A stretch of DNA of 64,000 nt from DATLMR01 sp035634255 (lineage in GTDB: Bacteria; Acidobacteriota; Blastocatellia; UBA7656). Shown piece by piece: positions 44,627-54,835 of the stretch. The notes beneath the pieces were generated by a model, which did not search any database, had not been told where the DNA came from, and saw only the letters and a list, made by a program, of their open reading frames with translations. Numbering within the stretch: the stretch's first letter is position 1; every line of letters begins with the position of its first letter. The position numbers and the translations under genes are program-made. The DNA lies in the NCBI GenBank assembly GCA_035634255.1, contig DASQDI010000055.1, positions 34,145-98,144 on the forward strand. Reading direction: 5' to 3'.

Positions 44627-44950
44627 ATGACAAACGAGCAGGTAGAACGCGCGATAGAGTTTTTAATCGAACACCACTCGAAGGTGAGCGCCGACATAGA
44701 GCGGCATTCCGAACAGATCGGCAGGCTTTCCGAAGAGGTCGGAAAGATTACGGGAGTGGTCCTTTCACTCTCAGAGACGGTCGAGGGGGTACAGCAGGAG
44801 GCGGAAGCCAACCGCCTGGAGACGCGATACGCGATTGACAACCTCATCGTCGCCAACGAGGCCACGCGCAAGATGACTGAGGAGATAGCGAGGCTCGCCA
44901 TCGCCACGAGCCAGGGGGTGAGCAGGTTAGAAGATTCCAGCCCGTCGTGA
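44627..44950 (+). CDS. Coiled-coil protein, unknown
   Basis: 107 aa, almost entirely helical with heptad-like spacing (EHHSKVSADIERHSEQIGRL onward), no signal or membrane segment. It probably forms a parallel coiled-coil oligomer. The gene has GGGGAGAAGCGAGG upstream of the ATG and is followed by the EEP nuclease gene after 46 bases. Similar short coiled-coil proteins are common in Acidobacteria-like genomes; function unknown. Confidence 0.65.
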   Translation: MTNEQVERAIEFLIEHHSKVSADIERHSEQIGRLSEEVGKITGVVLSLSETVEGVQQEAEANRLETRYAIDNLIVANEATRKMTEEIARLAIATSQGVSRLEDSSPS

Positions 44951-44996
44951 GAGCGGTGACGGAGTCGGAGAGCGAGCCGGGAGGGTAAATAGAGAC

Positions 44997-45791
44997 GTGG
45001 AGAACAAGGATCAGGCGCAGAGGTTGAGGGTAGCCACTTACAACGTTCACAAGTGCCAGGGGCTCGACCGCCGCGTGCGGCCCGAGCGCATAGTCGAAGT
45101 GCTTCGCGAGATCGACTCGGACGTGGTCGCGCTCCAGGAGGTCGTGAGTCACGAAGGCGGCCCGCGAGAGGCGGATCAGGTGCGGTTCATCGCCGAAGAA
45201 CTCGGCATGAATTACTGCGTGGGCGAAACCCGCAAGCACAAGGGCGGCGCGTACGGCAACGTGCTGCTCACGCGCCTGTCTCTGCGCTCGTCCTGCAACT
45301 ACGACATAAGCGTTCGCGGGCGCGAGGAGCGCGGCTGCCTGCGCGCCGACCTTGAGGTCGAGGGCCTGGGCGTCCTGCACATATTCAACGTACACATGGG
45401 CACGGCCTTCCTTGAGCGCCGCTCGCAGGTCCGCAAGCTGCTCGATTCGGCCATACTCCACAACGAAGAGTTGCAGGGCGCGCGCATCATGCTCGGAGAT
45501 TTCAACGAGTGGACGCGCGGGCTCACGACCCGTCTGCTGGGCTCGCACATGAAGAGTGCGGACATCGCGAACCACCTGCGGCGCGCGAAGACCTACCCCG
45601 GCGTACTCCCTTTTCTACACCTCGACCACATCTACTTCGACGACACTCTGGAGATGGAAAAGCTGACCCTGCACCGGAGCCGGAAGGCGCTCATCGCGTC
45701 GGACCACCTGCCTCTGGTCGCGGACTTCCGCCTCAACCCGCACGACACCTTCGCCGATGGCAGCAGGGCCGGCCGTAACGGGGGGGAGTAA
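44997..45791 (+). CDS. Endonuclease/exonuclease/phosphatase-family protein
   Basis: 264 aa. Metal-dependent EEP fold: RVATYNVHKCQGLDRR at the N-terminus, VVALQEVV with the metal-binding glutamate, LGDFNEW with the Asp/Asn pair, LDHIYF and the terminal SDHLPLVADF with the catalytic histidine. It may hydrolyse nucleic acid, inositol phosphate or phospholipid. The start codon is GTG with GGGAGGG upstream. It ends five bases before the convergent hybrid kinase gene. Confidence 0.9.
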   Translation: MENKDQAQRLRVATYNVHKCQGLDRRVRPERIVEVLREIDSDVVALQEVVSHEGGPREADQVRFIAEELGMNYCVGETRKHKGGAYGNVLLTRLSLRSSCNYDISVRGREERGCLRADLEVEGLGVLHIFNVHMGTAFLERRSQVRKLLDSAILHNEELQGARIMLGDFNEWTRGLTTRLLGSHMKSADIANHLRRAKTYPGVLPFLHLDHIYFDDTLEMEKLTLHRSRKALIASDHLPLVADFRLNPHDTFADGSRAGRNGGE

Positions 45792-45795
45792 TTCT

Positions 45796-48700
45796 TCACG
45801 ATTTCGCAGCGTTCCGCCCGGAGAGGTTCGCCACCACGACGGCCAGTTCCGTGGGCTCGACGGGCTTTGCGACGTGCATCTGGAATCCCGACGACAAGGC
45901 GCGCATGCGGTCTTCGACCCTCGCGTAGGCCGTGAGGGCCACGGCCGGCGTGTTGCCTCCCTGCTCCGGGGGGCGCGAGCGCAGCCTGCGAATCAACTCA
46001 TACCCGTCCGCCCCCGGCATCTCGATGTCAGAGATGATAACGTGCGGTCTCCATTCGTCGATCAAGGCGAGGGCCTCCACTACGCTCGCGGCGGCCTTCA
46101 CGTCCGCCCCGCAATACGCGAGCGACGCGGTCAGCATCTCCCGCGTGTCCGGCTCGTCGTCCACCGCGAGCAGCCGGAGCCCTTCGAGGGAAGGCAGGGA
46201 AACCACCTCCGACAGACCCGACGAGTCCGTGCCCGAGACTTCCAGAGCGGGAAGCTTCGGGTGAACGGCCACGAGCGGGAGCTTTACGGTGAAGGTCGCG
46301 CCCCGCCCTTCCCCCGCGCTCCGGACGTGGACGGTCCCCCCGTGCATCTCTACCAGATGGCGCACTATGGCCAGCCCGAGCCCGAGCCCACCGTGCCTCC
46401 TCGTCGTCGAGCTGTCCGCCTGCCTGAACCGGTCGAAGACGTACGGCAGGAACTCCGGGTTTATCCCCTGCCCCGTGTCGGCGATGATTATCTCCACGTG
46501 CGAGTTGGTGCGCTCCAGACGCACCTGCACGTGCCCCCCCCGCGGGGTGAATTTCACCGCGTTAGAGAGAAGATTCCATACCACCTGCTGCAAACGGTTC
46601 TGGTCACCAGAGACCGGCCCCGCCAAACGATCAAGCACGCTGGTGATCCGGATCTCCTTCGCGCCGGACGCGGGGCGGATGGAGTTTATCGCCGACTCGA
46701 TCACCGCGGAGAGGTCTATCGCGCGCACGTCGAGGCGCAGTCTGCCCGTTATTATTCGCGACACGTCGAGGATGTCTTCGATGATCTGGGCCTGAGATTT
46801 CGCGTTGCGCTCTATGGTCTCAAGCGCCCGCAGCCGGGTCTCCTCGTCGAAGTCGTTGAAGCGGAGCATGTGTGACCACCCGAGGATGGCGTTGAGCGGC
46901 GTGCGGAGCTCGTGCGAGACGGTGGCCAGGAATTCGTCCTTGGCCCGGTTCGCCTCCTCGGCGTCGGCCCGCGCCGCCTGCTCGCGCTCCAACAACTCAT
47001 CGCCGAGCCTGAGGGCCTCGTCGCGCGCGCGGATCGCATTCTGCGCGTCGCGGTAGAGCCGGGCGTTGTCGACGGCCACGGCCGCGCGGCGCGCGAGGTC
47101 TTCGGCCAGCGCGAGGTCCTTCATCGTGTAGAGGCGGCCGGACTCGCTCAACGTGAAGCCGATGACTCCTAGAGTCTTCCCGTGCGCGATGAGCGGCACG
47201 CACAGAACGGACCTCGGATTTATCTTCCGGATGAGCGCGGCGTGCTCGGCATCGACCGTGGCCGCGACTATCTGTTCGTCGGACAGCTCCGGTATGAGCA
47301 GGGGCTCGCCGGAGCGAAGCGCTCGCAGGGAAGGGTGCGGGGAGTTCCAGTCGGAAGGGTAAAGCCTCTGCATTTCCAGAAGGACCTCGCGCTTCGCCGG
47401 GTCGGCCGCCGCGACCGCCACGCGGGAGATGCGGCCGTCCTCTTCCACCGTGTCTATAAAGCACCAGTCCGCGAAGTCGGGGATGGCGAGCCCGACCGTG
47501 CCTTCAAGCGTCGTCTCGTAGTCGAGCGAAGCGACCAGCACCTCGCTCGCCCTGACGAGGAACGAGAGGCGCTGGCGCGCTTCCTGGTTGTCGCGGTAGA
47601 GCCGGGCGTTGTCGACGGCCACGGCCGCGCGGCGCGCGAGGTCTTCGGCCAGCGCGAGGTCGGACGGGTCGCACTGCCGCCTCGATTCCGACATCACCAG
47701 AGCTATGGCTCCAATCGTGCGCTCGCGCGCGACCAGAGGGACCACCATCGCGGAGCTCGATTTCAACTCCCGTATGAGTCGGAGGTGGTCCGGGCTCTGG
47801 GCGAGCGCCTCCAACAGGGAGTCGTCTATGCTCGGGATAATCACCGACTGGCCCGTGCGGTATATCATCCCCACCGTCTCGTTCTTGGCTATGTCGAATT
47901 GATACCTGTCCAGGCCGGAGAGCAGTCTCTCCTTTTCCGGGTCGCCGTGAGCGGCGAGGCGGCGCACTTTCCCGTCGCCCTCGACGATGTAGATCACGCA
48001 GTAATCGGCGAGGAGGGGGATGGTCAGGCGCGCGAGGTTTCGCAGGGTCGGCTCGTAGTCGGGCGAAGAGGCCAGCAGGCCGCTCGCTTCGGCCAGGAAC
48101 CTGAGCGACTCTTCCGCGCGCTTGCGCTCGGTAACGTCCATCGAGACGCCGCGCAGCCCGATTGGGTTCCCCTCCTCGTCGCGAATCACCACCGCGCGCG
48201 CTTCGATCCACAGAGTGCGGCCGTCTTTCGTGACCCACCGGTACTGATTCGTGCCGCCCTCCCCGCTCGCGAAGAGGTCGGCGGCCCGCCGCGCCGCGGC
48301 CTCCTTATCCTCAGGGTGCACGATGCTGAGCCAGAAGTTCGGAGTCGCGAGCCACTCTTCGACGGTGTAGCCCGCTATCTTTTCGACGTAGTCGCTGACG
48401 AAGTTGATGCGCTGTGCCGCCTGATCCGGCTGGCCCCATGCCTCCCAGACCACTCCGGGAACGGTCGCCACGAGGTTGTCGAGGCGCTGGCGCTGGTTCT
48501 CGACCTCCGAGACGAGCCTGTTATTCTCCTCTTCCGCCTCCTTCCGGTCGTGGATGTCTACGCACGAGTCTATGTAGCCGGCGAATTCGCCTTCGACGGT
48601 GTAGCGCGGAACCCCGTGGTCCAGGACCCACCTGTAATCTCCGCCCGCGCTGCGCAGGCGGTACTCTACCGCGAGCGGCCCGCGGTCCTCGAACGCGGCC

Positions 48701-49662
48701 CGATACGCCTCCCGAAAGGTCCGGATGTCGTCCGGGTGAATCCCTTCGGTCCAGCCGTCACCCATCTCCTGCTCCGCGGCCCGGCCCGTGTAGTCGAGCC
48801 AGGGCTTGTTGAAGAAATCGGCGAGGCCGTCCGTGCCCGACATCCACACCATCACGGGGGCGGAGTTTGCGAGTATATGAAACCTGTTCTCGCTCTCTCT
48901 CACGGCCTTCTCGGCCCGCCTGCGCTCGGTGATGTCGCGGAAGATCAACACCGCTCCGATGACCCTGCCGTCGGGCCCTTTGATGGGCGCGGCGCTGTCG
49001 TCGATGGGCACCTCCCTCCCGTCCCTGCTCAGGAGGACAGTGTGGTTGGCGAGCCCGACGACCCTGCCTTCGTTCAGCACCCTGGCCACGGGACTGGCGG
49101 AGGGCTCGCGCGTCTCCTCGCTCACGATGTTGAACACGGCATCGAGGGGCTTACCCTTCGCGCTCTGGAAATCCCAGCCCGTAAGCCCCTGCGCGACCGC
49201 GTTCATGAGCGTGACGCGGCCCTGCGTGTCGGTGGCGATCACGGCGTCGCCGATGCTGTTCAGAGTGACCGAAAGAGATTGCTCGCTGTTGTGAAGCTCC
49301 CCGGCGCGGTCTTCGGCGAGCCTGCGCGCGCGGTGGAGCGCGTTGCTCAGTAAAGCGATCAGGGTCCCGACGACCACGTAGATGGCGAGGCTCAATGCGT
49401 CCCCGATGTCGGTCGGGACGAAGGAGCCTATGGGGGGGATGAAGAAATAGGAGGCCAGGAGAGAGCCCGCGACCACGACGAGCATCGCGGGGCCGAGCCC
49501 CCCGTACCAGGCGGCGAAGACGACCGCCAGAAAATACGTGATGAACGGCACGCGCTCGGGGCCCAGCAGGGGGGTAAGCATCAGTCGAATCAGGGTCGCC
49601 ATCGCGACGCTTAAGACGGCGGTGCCATACCTGATTGCGAACGAGCGGTCACCGTTATTCAT
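45796..49662 (-). CDS. Hybrid sensor histidine kinase with PAS, GAF and receiver domains
   Basis: 1288 aa. Order: four-helix membrane region of DUF4118 type (about 12-100), three PAS domains (about 118-250, 250-375, 385-520), two GAF domains (about 525-690 and 705-880), HisKA with FLATVSHELRTPLN (phospho-His near 916), HATPase (N box NRLQQVVWNLLSNAVKFTP, G2 box GGLGLGLAIVRHLVEMHGG) and a C-terminal receiver (about 1165-1280; aspartate in VIISDIEMPGADG). Likely senses small ligands or redox through several input domains. It shares 137 identical bases (46343-46479 here) with the second kinase gene. The two GAF domains share a 72-base identical run. Downstream partner unknown. Confidence 0.93.
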   Translation of the reverse strand: MNNGDRSFAIRYGTAVLSVAMATLIRLMLTPLLGPERVPFITYFLAVVFAAWYGGLGPAMLVVVAGSLLASYFFIPPIGSFVPTDIGDALSLAIYVVVGTLIALLSNALHRARRLAEDRAGELHNSEQSLSVTLNSIGDAVIATDTQGRVTLMNAVAQGLTGWDFQSAKGKPLDAVFNIVSEETREPSASPVARVLNEGRVVGLANHTVLLSRDGREVPIDDSAAPIKGPDGRVIGAVLIFRDITERRRAEKAVRESENRFHILANSAPVMVWMSGTDGLADFFNKPWLDYTGRAAEQEMGDGWTEGIHPDDIRTFREAYRAAFEDRGPLAVEYRLRSAGGDYRWVLDHGVPRYTVEGEFAGYIDSCVDIHDRKEAEEENNRLVSEVENQRQRLDNLVATVPGVVWEAWGQPDQAAQRINFVSDYVEKIAGYTVEEWLATPNFWLSIVHPEDKEAAARRAADLFASGEGGTNQYRWVTKDGRTLWIEARAVVIRDEEGNPIGLRGVSMDVTERKRAEESLRFLAEASGLLASSPDYEPTLRNLARLTIPLLADYCVIYIVEGDGKVRRLAAHGDPEKERLLSGLDRYQFDIAKNETVGMIYRTGQSVIIPSIDDSLLEALAQSPDHLRLIRELKSSSAMVVPLVARERTIGAIALVMSESRRQCDPSDLALAEDLARRAAVAVDNARLYRDNQEARQRLSFLVRASEVLVASLDYETTLEGTVGLAIPDFADWCFIDTVEEDGRISRVAVAAADPAKREVLLEMQRLYPSDWNSPHPSLRALRSGEPLLIPELSDEQIVAATVDAEHAALIRKINPRSVLCVPLIAHGKTLGVIGFTLSESGRLYTMKDLALAEDLARRAAVAVDNARLYRDAQNAIRARDEALRLGDELLEREQAARADAEEANRAKDEFLATVSHELRTPLNAILGWSHMLRFNDFDEETRLRALETIERNAKSQAQIIEDILDVSRIITGRLRLDVRAIDLSAVIESAINSIRPASGAKEIRITSVLDRLAGPVSGDQNRLQQVVWNLLSNAVKFTPRGGHVQVRLERTNSHVEIIIADTGQGINPEFLPYVFDRFRQADSSTTRRHGGLGLGLAIVRHLVEMHGGTVHVRSAGEGRGATFTVKLPLVAVHPKLPALEVSGTDSSGLSEVVSLPSLEGLRLLAVDDEPDTREMLTASLAYCGADVKAAASVVEALALIDEWRPHVIISDIEMPGADGYELIRRLRSRPPEQGGNTPAVALTAYARVEDRMRALSSGFQMHVAKPVEPTELAVVVANLSGRNAAKS

Positions 49663-49774
49663 AAATAATTCCCACGTTCCGAAAGGGCGCGAGCCTCACC
49701 CTACTCTTTTTTCGAACGACTGCCCGACCGTCGGGCGGGCGGCATCGACCGGACATAAAGGCTCGCGCACAAGG

Positions 49775-52399
49775 CTACACTCCCCTTGCGCGGAGGGCGA
49801 GTTTCGCGACTATGGATACGATCTCCGTGGGCTCGACGGGCTTGGCGACGTGCATCTGGAATCCCGACGACAAGGCGCGGGCTCTGTCCTCGGCCGTCGC
49901 GTAGGCCGTCAAAGCAACGGCGGGGATGTCTCCGCCCTGCTCGGGCTTCAACGCCCTGATCTTGCGGATCAACTCGTAACCGTCCTGGTCGGGCATGGCC
50001 ACGTCGCTCACGATCACGCCGGGGCTCCAGCCCGCGAGCACCTCCATCGCCTCGCGCGCAGACGCCGCGCGCCTGACTTCCGCGCCGGTCCGCATGAAGA
50101 GGTTCACCAGCATGTCGAGCGTGTCCGGGTCGTCATCGACTATCAGTATGCTCACCCCTCTGAGCTTGCCGGAGATGCTCCCCTGCCCCGCACCCGCGGG
50201 CACGGCCGCCTGCCGCTGCGGGCCGCTGTCGGCAAAGGCCGACCGTCTGGACCGCTGGGACTGAGCCAGAGGGAGATCGACCGTGAAGGTCGCGCCCTGC
50301 CCTTCCCCCGCGCTCTGGACGCTTATCGTCCCACCATGCATCTCTACCAGATGGCGCACTATGGCCAGCCCGAGCCCGAGCCCACCGTGCCTCCTCGTCG
50401 TCGAGCTGTCCGCCTGCCTGAACCGGTCGAAGACGTACGGCAGGAACTCCGGGTTTATCCCCTGCCCCGTGTCAGAGACGGTTATGCGCGCGCACGGGAC
50501 CGCGGGCTGATTGCCGTCCGGGGGATTGCCCCCTCGCGCGGAGACGTGCCCCTCGGCTTCTGACGCGAACCCCTGAGCGCCCGCCGATTCGAGGCGAACA
50601 TCGACCCGGCCGCCCGAAGGGGTGAACTTGATCGCGTTCGACAGGAGGTTCCAAAGGACCTGCTGCAGCCGGTTGGAGTCTCCCGAAACGCACTCGACCG
50701 TGGGTTCGAGCGACATCCGCACGTCGATGCCGCGCGCTTTGGCGGCCGGGCGGACCGAATCGACCGCCGCGCTAACGACCGAGACCATCTCGACCGGCCT
50801 CACGTCGAGCCGGAGCCTGCCAGTGATTATTCGCGACACGTCGAGGATGTCGTCGATCAACTGGGCCTGCGCCCTCGCGTTCCGCTCTATGGTCTCAAGC
50901 GCCCGCGCGCGCGTGGCCTCATCTATCCTGCTCTCCAAAAGAATGTGCGACCACCCGAGGATGGCGTTGAGCGGCGTGCGGAGCTCGTGCGAGACGGTGG
51001 CCAGGAATTCGTCCTTGGCCCGGTTCGCCTCCTGAGCCTCCCTGTAAAGCCGCGCGTTATCGATGGCCAGGGCGGCGCGGCGGGCCAGTTCCTCGGCGAG
51101 CACGAGGTCGGCCGGCACGTAGCGCCTGTCGGATTCCGACAGCATGAGCCCGACCGCCCCGAGCGTGTGGCCGCGCAGGATGAGCGGCACGGCCATCATC
51201 GACTTGATGTTCAGCTCGCGCATCATCCTCAGGTGCTCCGCGTCCCGGCTGTACGCCACGAGCACCTCGTCCGTGACTTCCCTGATCAACTCCGGCCGAC
51301 CCGAGCGGAGGGCGTAGGCCATCTTGGTGTTCGCGCTTATGTCCGGCGGGTAGAGCCTCTGGGCCTCTTTAAGCAACTCCTCCTTCGCCGGGTTCACGTG
51401 CGCGACCGCCACCCTGCGCGCGCGGCCGTTCTCGTCCTTCAGGTCGATGACGCACATGTCCGCGAGTTCGGGCACGGCGAAGAAGGCCATGCTCCTGAGC
51501 GTCGTCTCGTAATCGAGCGAGGCGGCGAGCACCGCCCCCGCTTCGGCGAGGAAGGCCGAGCGCCTCTGCGAAGCTTCGGCGTCGGCCCGCGCCGCCTGTT
51601 CGAGAAAGAGGAGGTGTGACCGCTCGTCTTCGGCCCGCTTGCGCTCGGTCAGATCGACCATCATGCCGCGCAGGGTCTTGGCTTTCCCCGAGGGGCCCAG
51701 GACCACCTCGACCATGTCATGGAGCCACACCACGCGGCCATCGGCCGAGATGACCCGGTACTCGAAATCGTTGTTGCGGCCCGCCTCGGTCGAGGCGCGG
51801 CAGGACTCCACGGCGAAGTCCCGGTCTTCGGGGTGAATTATGTTGACCCAGAAATCCGGGTCGCTCAGCCATCGCTCGACCGGGTAGCCGAGTATCTGCT
51901 CCGCGCGCTTGCTTACGAAAGTGAACTGCCACGTCTCGGCGTCGGCTTCCCACACAATCGCTTCGAGGCTCTGCACGAGGTCGCGGTACCGGCGCTGGGC
52001 CGCTTCGGCCTCGATGCGCTTCGTCTCTTCGCGGGCGAGCAGTTCGATGCGCCGCCTGATCATGCCCGCCACCAGGGCGACGACCGGCGCGGTTACCGCG
52101 AGTGCCACTACGGGCCAGAGGTTTCTTCCGGAGGGACCGGGAGAGGGGCCGAACGCGCCATAGAAATAAAACGCATGCAGCAGCATCAGTACGAGCGCCG
52201 CGATGACCAGGCGCACCCCGCCGCTGAAGGCCGCGAAGGCGACGGCGGCCAGGTAGAGCGGGATCGGGTTCACGATCACCAGCACGTAATTCGACACCAG
52301 TTCTATCGTGAGGATGAGCGCCAGCATCACCAGAGGCCCTTTGATCTTCCACATTGTTCGCGCCAATGAAAGCGGCCCGGCTTCTTCCGAAAGAGCCAT
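49775..52399 (-). CDS. Hybrid sensor histidine kinase with PAS, GAF and receiver domains
   Basis: 874 aa. A membrane region (about 15-115, four helices) is followed by PAS (about 130-260), GAF (about 285-445), HisKA with FLATVSHELRTPLN (His near 475), HATPase (about 560-700) and a C-terminal receiver (about 745-865; aspartate in VIVSDVAMPDQDG). It is a shorter paralogue of the kinase at 45796-49662 with the same end modules. It lies just after the carotenoid operon in the same direction (126-base gap), so it could be transcribed with it or sense a related signal. Confidence 0.93.
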   Translation of the reverse strand: MALSEEAGPLSLARTMWKIKGPLVMLALILTIELVSNYVLVIVNPIPLYLAAVAFAAFSGGVRLVIAALVLMLLHAFYFYGAFGPSPGPSGRNLWPVVALAVTAPVVALVAGMIRRRIELLAREETKRIEAEAAQRRYRDLVQSLEAIVWEADAETWQFTFVSKRAEQILGYPVERWLSDPDFWVNIIHPEDRDFAVESCRASTEAGRNNDFEYRVISADGRVVWLHDMVEVVLGPSGKAKTLRGMMVDLTERKRAEDERSHLLFLEQAARADAEASQRRSAFLAEAGAVLAASLDYETTLRSMAFFAVPELADMCVIDLKDENGRARRVAVAHVNPAKEELLKEAQRLYPPDISANTKMAYALRSGRPELIREVTDEVLVAYSRDAEHLRMMRELNIKSMMAVPLILRGHTLGAVGLMLSESDRRYVPADLVLAEELARRAALAIDNARLYREAQEANRAKDEFLATVSHELRTPLNAILGWSHILLESRIDEATRARALETIERNARAQAQLIDDILDVSRIITGRLRLDVRPVEMVSVVSAAVDSVRPAAKARGIDVRMSLEPTVECVSGDSNRLQQVLWNLLSNAIKFTPSGGRVDVRLESAGAQGFASEAEGHVSARGGNPPDGNQPAVPCARITVSDTGQGINPEFLPYVFDRFRQADSSTTRRHGGLGLGLAIVRHLVEMHGGTISVQSAGEGQGATFTVDLPLAQSQRSRRSAFADSGPQRQAAVPAGAGQGSISGKLRGVSILIVDDDPDTLDMLVNLFMRTGAEVRRAASAREAMEVLAGWSPGVIVSDVAMPDQDGYELIRKIRALKPEQGGDIPAVALTAYATAEDRARALSSGFQMHVAKPVEPTEIVSIVAKLALRARGV

Positions 52400-52524
52400 C
52401 CAGCTACCCCCGCAGATAGAGTTATCCGATTGTTACCCGCGCTTCCGCGCAACACGGGTAGACGTGAGGTCGAACGCAGGAATGCAGAGCCATATTGCGT
52501 CGGGCAAATCCCGAGGCCTCAGGC

Positions 52525-53343
52525 TCATAAAACATCCTGCCGCATGGCGGCAATGTCACGATTGCTCTTGCCCGCAAAACGCCTCGCAGAGATCGACACG
52601 TGGATCGCGCATAAAACAGCGCCGACGCCGGCGGCCAGGAAGAAGCCGACCGACAGCGCGATCAGCGTGAAGAACATCACAATGCTTAAACCTATACAGG
52701 GGGCCCAGCGGTTCGGTTGCCGCCCTGGCCCCGGTAGCGCATGGAGAAGTAGAAAGATTAACAGGCTGACGGCGAGCCATCCAATGAAGTTGTGCGCCGG
52801 GACTCCGTAATAAATTCCCGAGTCCTTCCACAGCCAGTAATTCAAGGGGCCGGAGGCGAGGGGGTCTATGACGAGATCGATGGCGGTCATCCAGAGGGCC
52901 GACAGCAGGACCTCGGCCCGGGCCGCGAGGCCGGAAGCCGCGAGCATCCGGTTTATGTAGACGACCAGGACCAGCCACGCGCACGTCATGGCGACGGGCA
53001 CGCCCAGCACGCTAGGCGAAAGAGTCTCCGTGTACCGGTACTCGCCGAATATGAAGCCGTAGCGTGAGCCGATCACTTCGGCCGCGAAACCGGCCCCGGC
53101 CACCGCGAGCATCGCAGGCAACTCTCTCCTGCCTGCGGTCAGCAGGGTCAGGAGCCCCGCGCAGAATAGGAAGAGAGGCGCGGCCCATTCCCTCCCGGGC
53201 GGCGGCCCGCCTTCCAGGAGATACGTGCTCACGCCGCCCACCCACATCACGGCGTATAGGAGCGCGAGCGCGAGCACGGCGATGTTGCGCGCGGTCAGGG
53301 CCTCGCGGCCCGGATAAATTTTTTTGAGCCCCGATGCGATCAT
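52525..53343 (-). CDS. cruF: Carotenoid 1',2'-hydratase family protein (CruF-like)
   Basis: 272 aa integral membrane protein with seven or so helices. It matches the CruF/DUF422 pattern: GSRYGFIFGEYRYTETLSPSV, LGVPVAMTCAWLVLVVY, and MTAIDLVIDPLASGPLNYWLW followed by IYYGVPAHNFIGW. CruF adds water at the end of acyclic carotenoids to give a tertiary alcohol. GGAGGGGCGGAAAGAG precedes the ATG. It is the last gene of the carotenoid operon. The gene symbol is a family-based assignment. Confidence 0.85.
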   Translation of the reverse strand: MIASGLKKIYPGREALTARNIAVLALALLYAVMWVGGVSTYLLEGGPPPGREWAAPLFLFCAGLLTLLTAGRRELPAMLAVAGAGFAAEVIGSRYGFIFGEYRYTETLSPSVLGVPVAMTCAWLVLVVYINRMLAASGLAARAEVLLSALWMTAIDLVIDPLASGPLNYWLWKDSGIYYGVPAHNFIGWLAVSLLIFLLLHALPGPGRQPNRWAPCIGLSIVMFFTLIALSVGFFLAAGVGAVLCAIHVSISARRFAGKSNRDIAAMRQDVL

Positions 53344-53371
53344 CTCTTTCCGCCCCTCCCGCGCCAGACGG

Positions 53372-54835
53372 TCACGACTCGTATCTCGCGATCAGATCGC
53401 TCGTGATCATGGCAGAGAGGAGGACCGTCGGCGTACCGCCTCCGGGATGGGTGCTGCCGCCGACATAATAGAGCCCCCGGTAGCCGGCGTCCTTGTTCGG
53501 GGGGCGCAGGAAGGCGCGCTTCCACCCGTGCGAATGAGTGCCGTATATCGCCCCGCCCGGCATCTGGTAGCGGTCCGATATTCTCTGCGGCGTCCACACG
53601 TCCTCGGCCACGACCTCCGAATCTATATCCGGGAACCCCGAACGCGCGAGCCGCGCAAAGACGCGCCGCCGCGCTTCGGCTATCCGAACCTCGTCCCATG
53701 GTTCGTCGTTCGCGGGGGCATTAGCCATCACGAAAAGGGCCTCGCCTTCGCCCGGCACGACCGAGCGGTCCGTGCGACTCGGGGCGCTCACGTAAACGGT
53801 CGGGTCCTGGGGGAAGCTCCGCTCGTCGAACAACTCGGAGAACTCCCGCCCGTAATCGGATGAGAAATAGACGGAGTGATGCGGAAGCCCGGCCAGCGTG
53901 CGCCTGACGCCGAGCAGGAAGACGAGCCCCGACATCGAGCGTTCGGACGGGGCGAGCGCGGGGCCTTCGCCCTTCCCCCCGAGCAGGCCGCGCGCGCGGG
54001 AGGCGTCGCCGTTCATAACCACGACGTCGGCCGGCAGGCGCGGGCCGGACTTGATCCTCACCCCTTCGACCTTCCCGCCCCTGTGATAGATGCTTTCGAT
54101 CCCGGCATTCGGCATCAGAGTCACGCCCGCGCGCGCGGCGAGCCCGGTCAGGCTCTCGACGATTTTGTATAGCCCTCCTTTAACGTACCAGCCGCCGAAT
54201 GCGTATTCGATGTAAGGGATGACCGCTAGGGTCGCGGGCGACCTGTAGGGTGACGAGCCGACATAAGTAGGGTAGCGGTCGAAGAGCTGGCGGAGGTAAG
54301 GGCTCCTGAAGTGGGCCGCTACCGTTCGATGATAGTTGCCCCACCCGTACCTGAGAGGCATGTGCCGCGCCGCCGCCACGGACCGCAGGTCGGGCGCGTC
54401 GGTGGGCCGGCGGCGCAGGAAAGTCTCTTTCGAGATTTCATAAAGCCGCGCGCCCAGCTCCATGAACTTCAGGAAGCCGCCCACGTCGCGAGGGTCGAGC
54501 CGGCGCACGGTCTCCAACCACTCGGGCATGGAGGCCGTGTAGGTGAAGCGCGTCCCGTCCGGGTAGACGTATTCGGAAAGCGGGTCGATTCGCGCGAGCT
54601 CGACGTGGTCCCGCATCGAGCCGCCCGCGACCCTGAACAGGTCGTCGAAGACCCACGGCATGGTTATCAGAGACGGCCCGGTATCGAACCTGAAGCCGCG
54701 CGCGCTCCACGAATTCATCTTGCCGCCGAAGGTCGCGCCCCGCTCGCAGACCGTGACCTGCCAGCCGCGCGCCGACAGCCGCAGAGCTGCCGCGAGCCCC
54801 CCGAGCCCCCCGCCAATGATTACCGCTTTCTTCAT
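53372..54835 (-). CDS. CrtI-type carotenoid desaturase/oxidoreductase, second copy
   Basis: 487 aa FAD enzyme. Dinucleotide motif VIIGGGLGGLAAALRLSARG at residues 5-24, FRFDTGPSLITMPW, and C-terminal GLYYVGGSTHPGGGTPTVLL, typical of CrtI/CrtN/CrtD. A C-3',4'-desaturase, further desaturase or aldehyde-forming oxidase are all possible. The start overlaps the stop of the glycosyltransferase gene (ATGA), so the two are translationally coupled. It is a paralogue of 57756-59372. Confidence 0.88.
   Translation of the reverse strand: MKKAVIIGGGLGGLAAALRLSARGWQVTVCERGATFGGKMNSWSARGFRFDTGPSLITMPWVFDDLFRVAGGSMRDHVELARIDPLSEYVYPDGTRFTYTASMPEWLETVRRLDPRDVGGFLKFMELGARLYEISKETFLRRRPTDAPDLRSVAAARHMPLRYGWGNYHRTVAAHFRSPYLRQLFDRYPTYVGSSPYRSPATLAVIPYIEYAFGGWYVKGGLYKIVESLTGLAARAGVTLMPNAGIESIYHRGGKVEGVRIKSGPRLPADVVVMNGDASRARGLLGGKGEGPALAPSERSMSGLVFLLGVRRTLAGLPHHSVYFSSDYGREFSELFDERSFPQDPTVYVSAPSRTDRSVVPGEGEALFVMANAPANDEPWDEVRIAEARRRVFARLARSGFPDIDSEVVAEDVWTPQRISDRYQMPGGAIYGTHSHGWKRAFLRPPNKDAGYRGLYYVGGSTHPGGGTPTVLLSAMITSDLIARYES

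Noticed and set aside
47182..49353. 723-codon open frame on the forward strand
   Set aside because: Antisense to the hybrid kinase gene; a G+C shadow frame.
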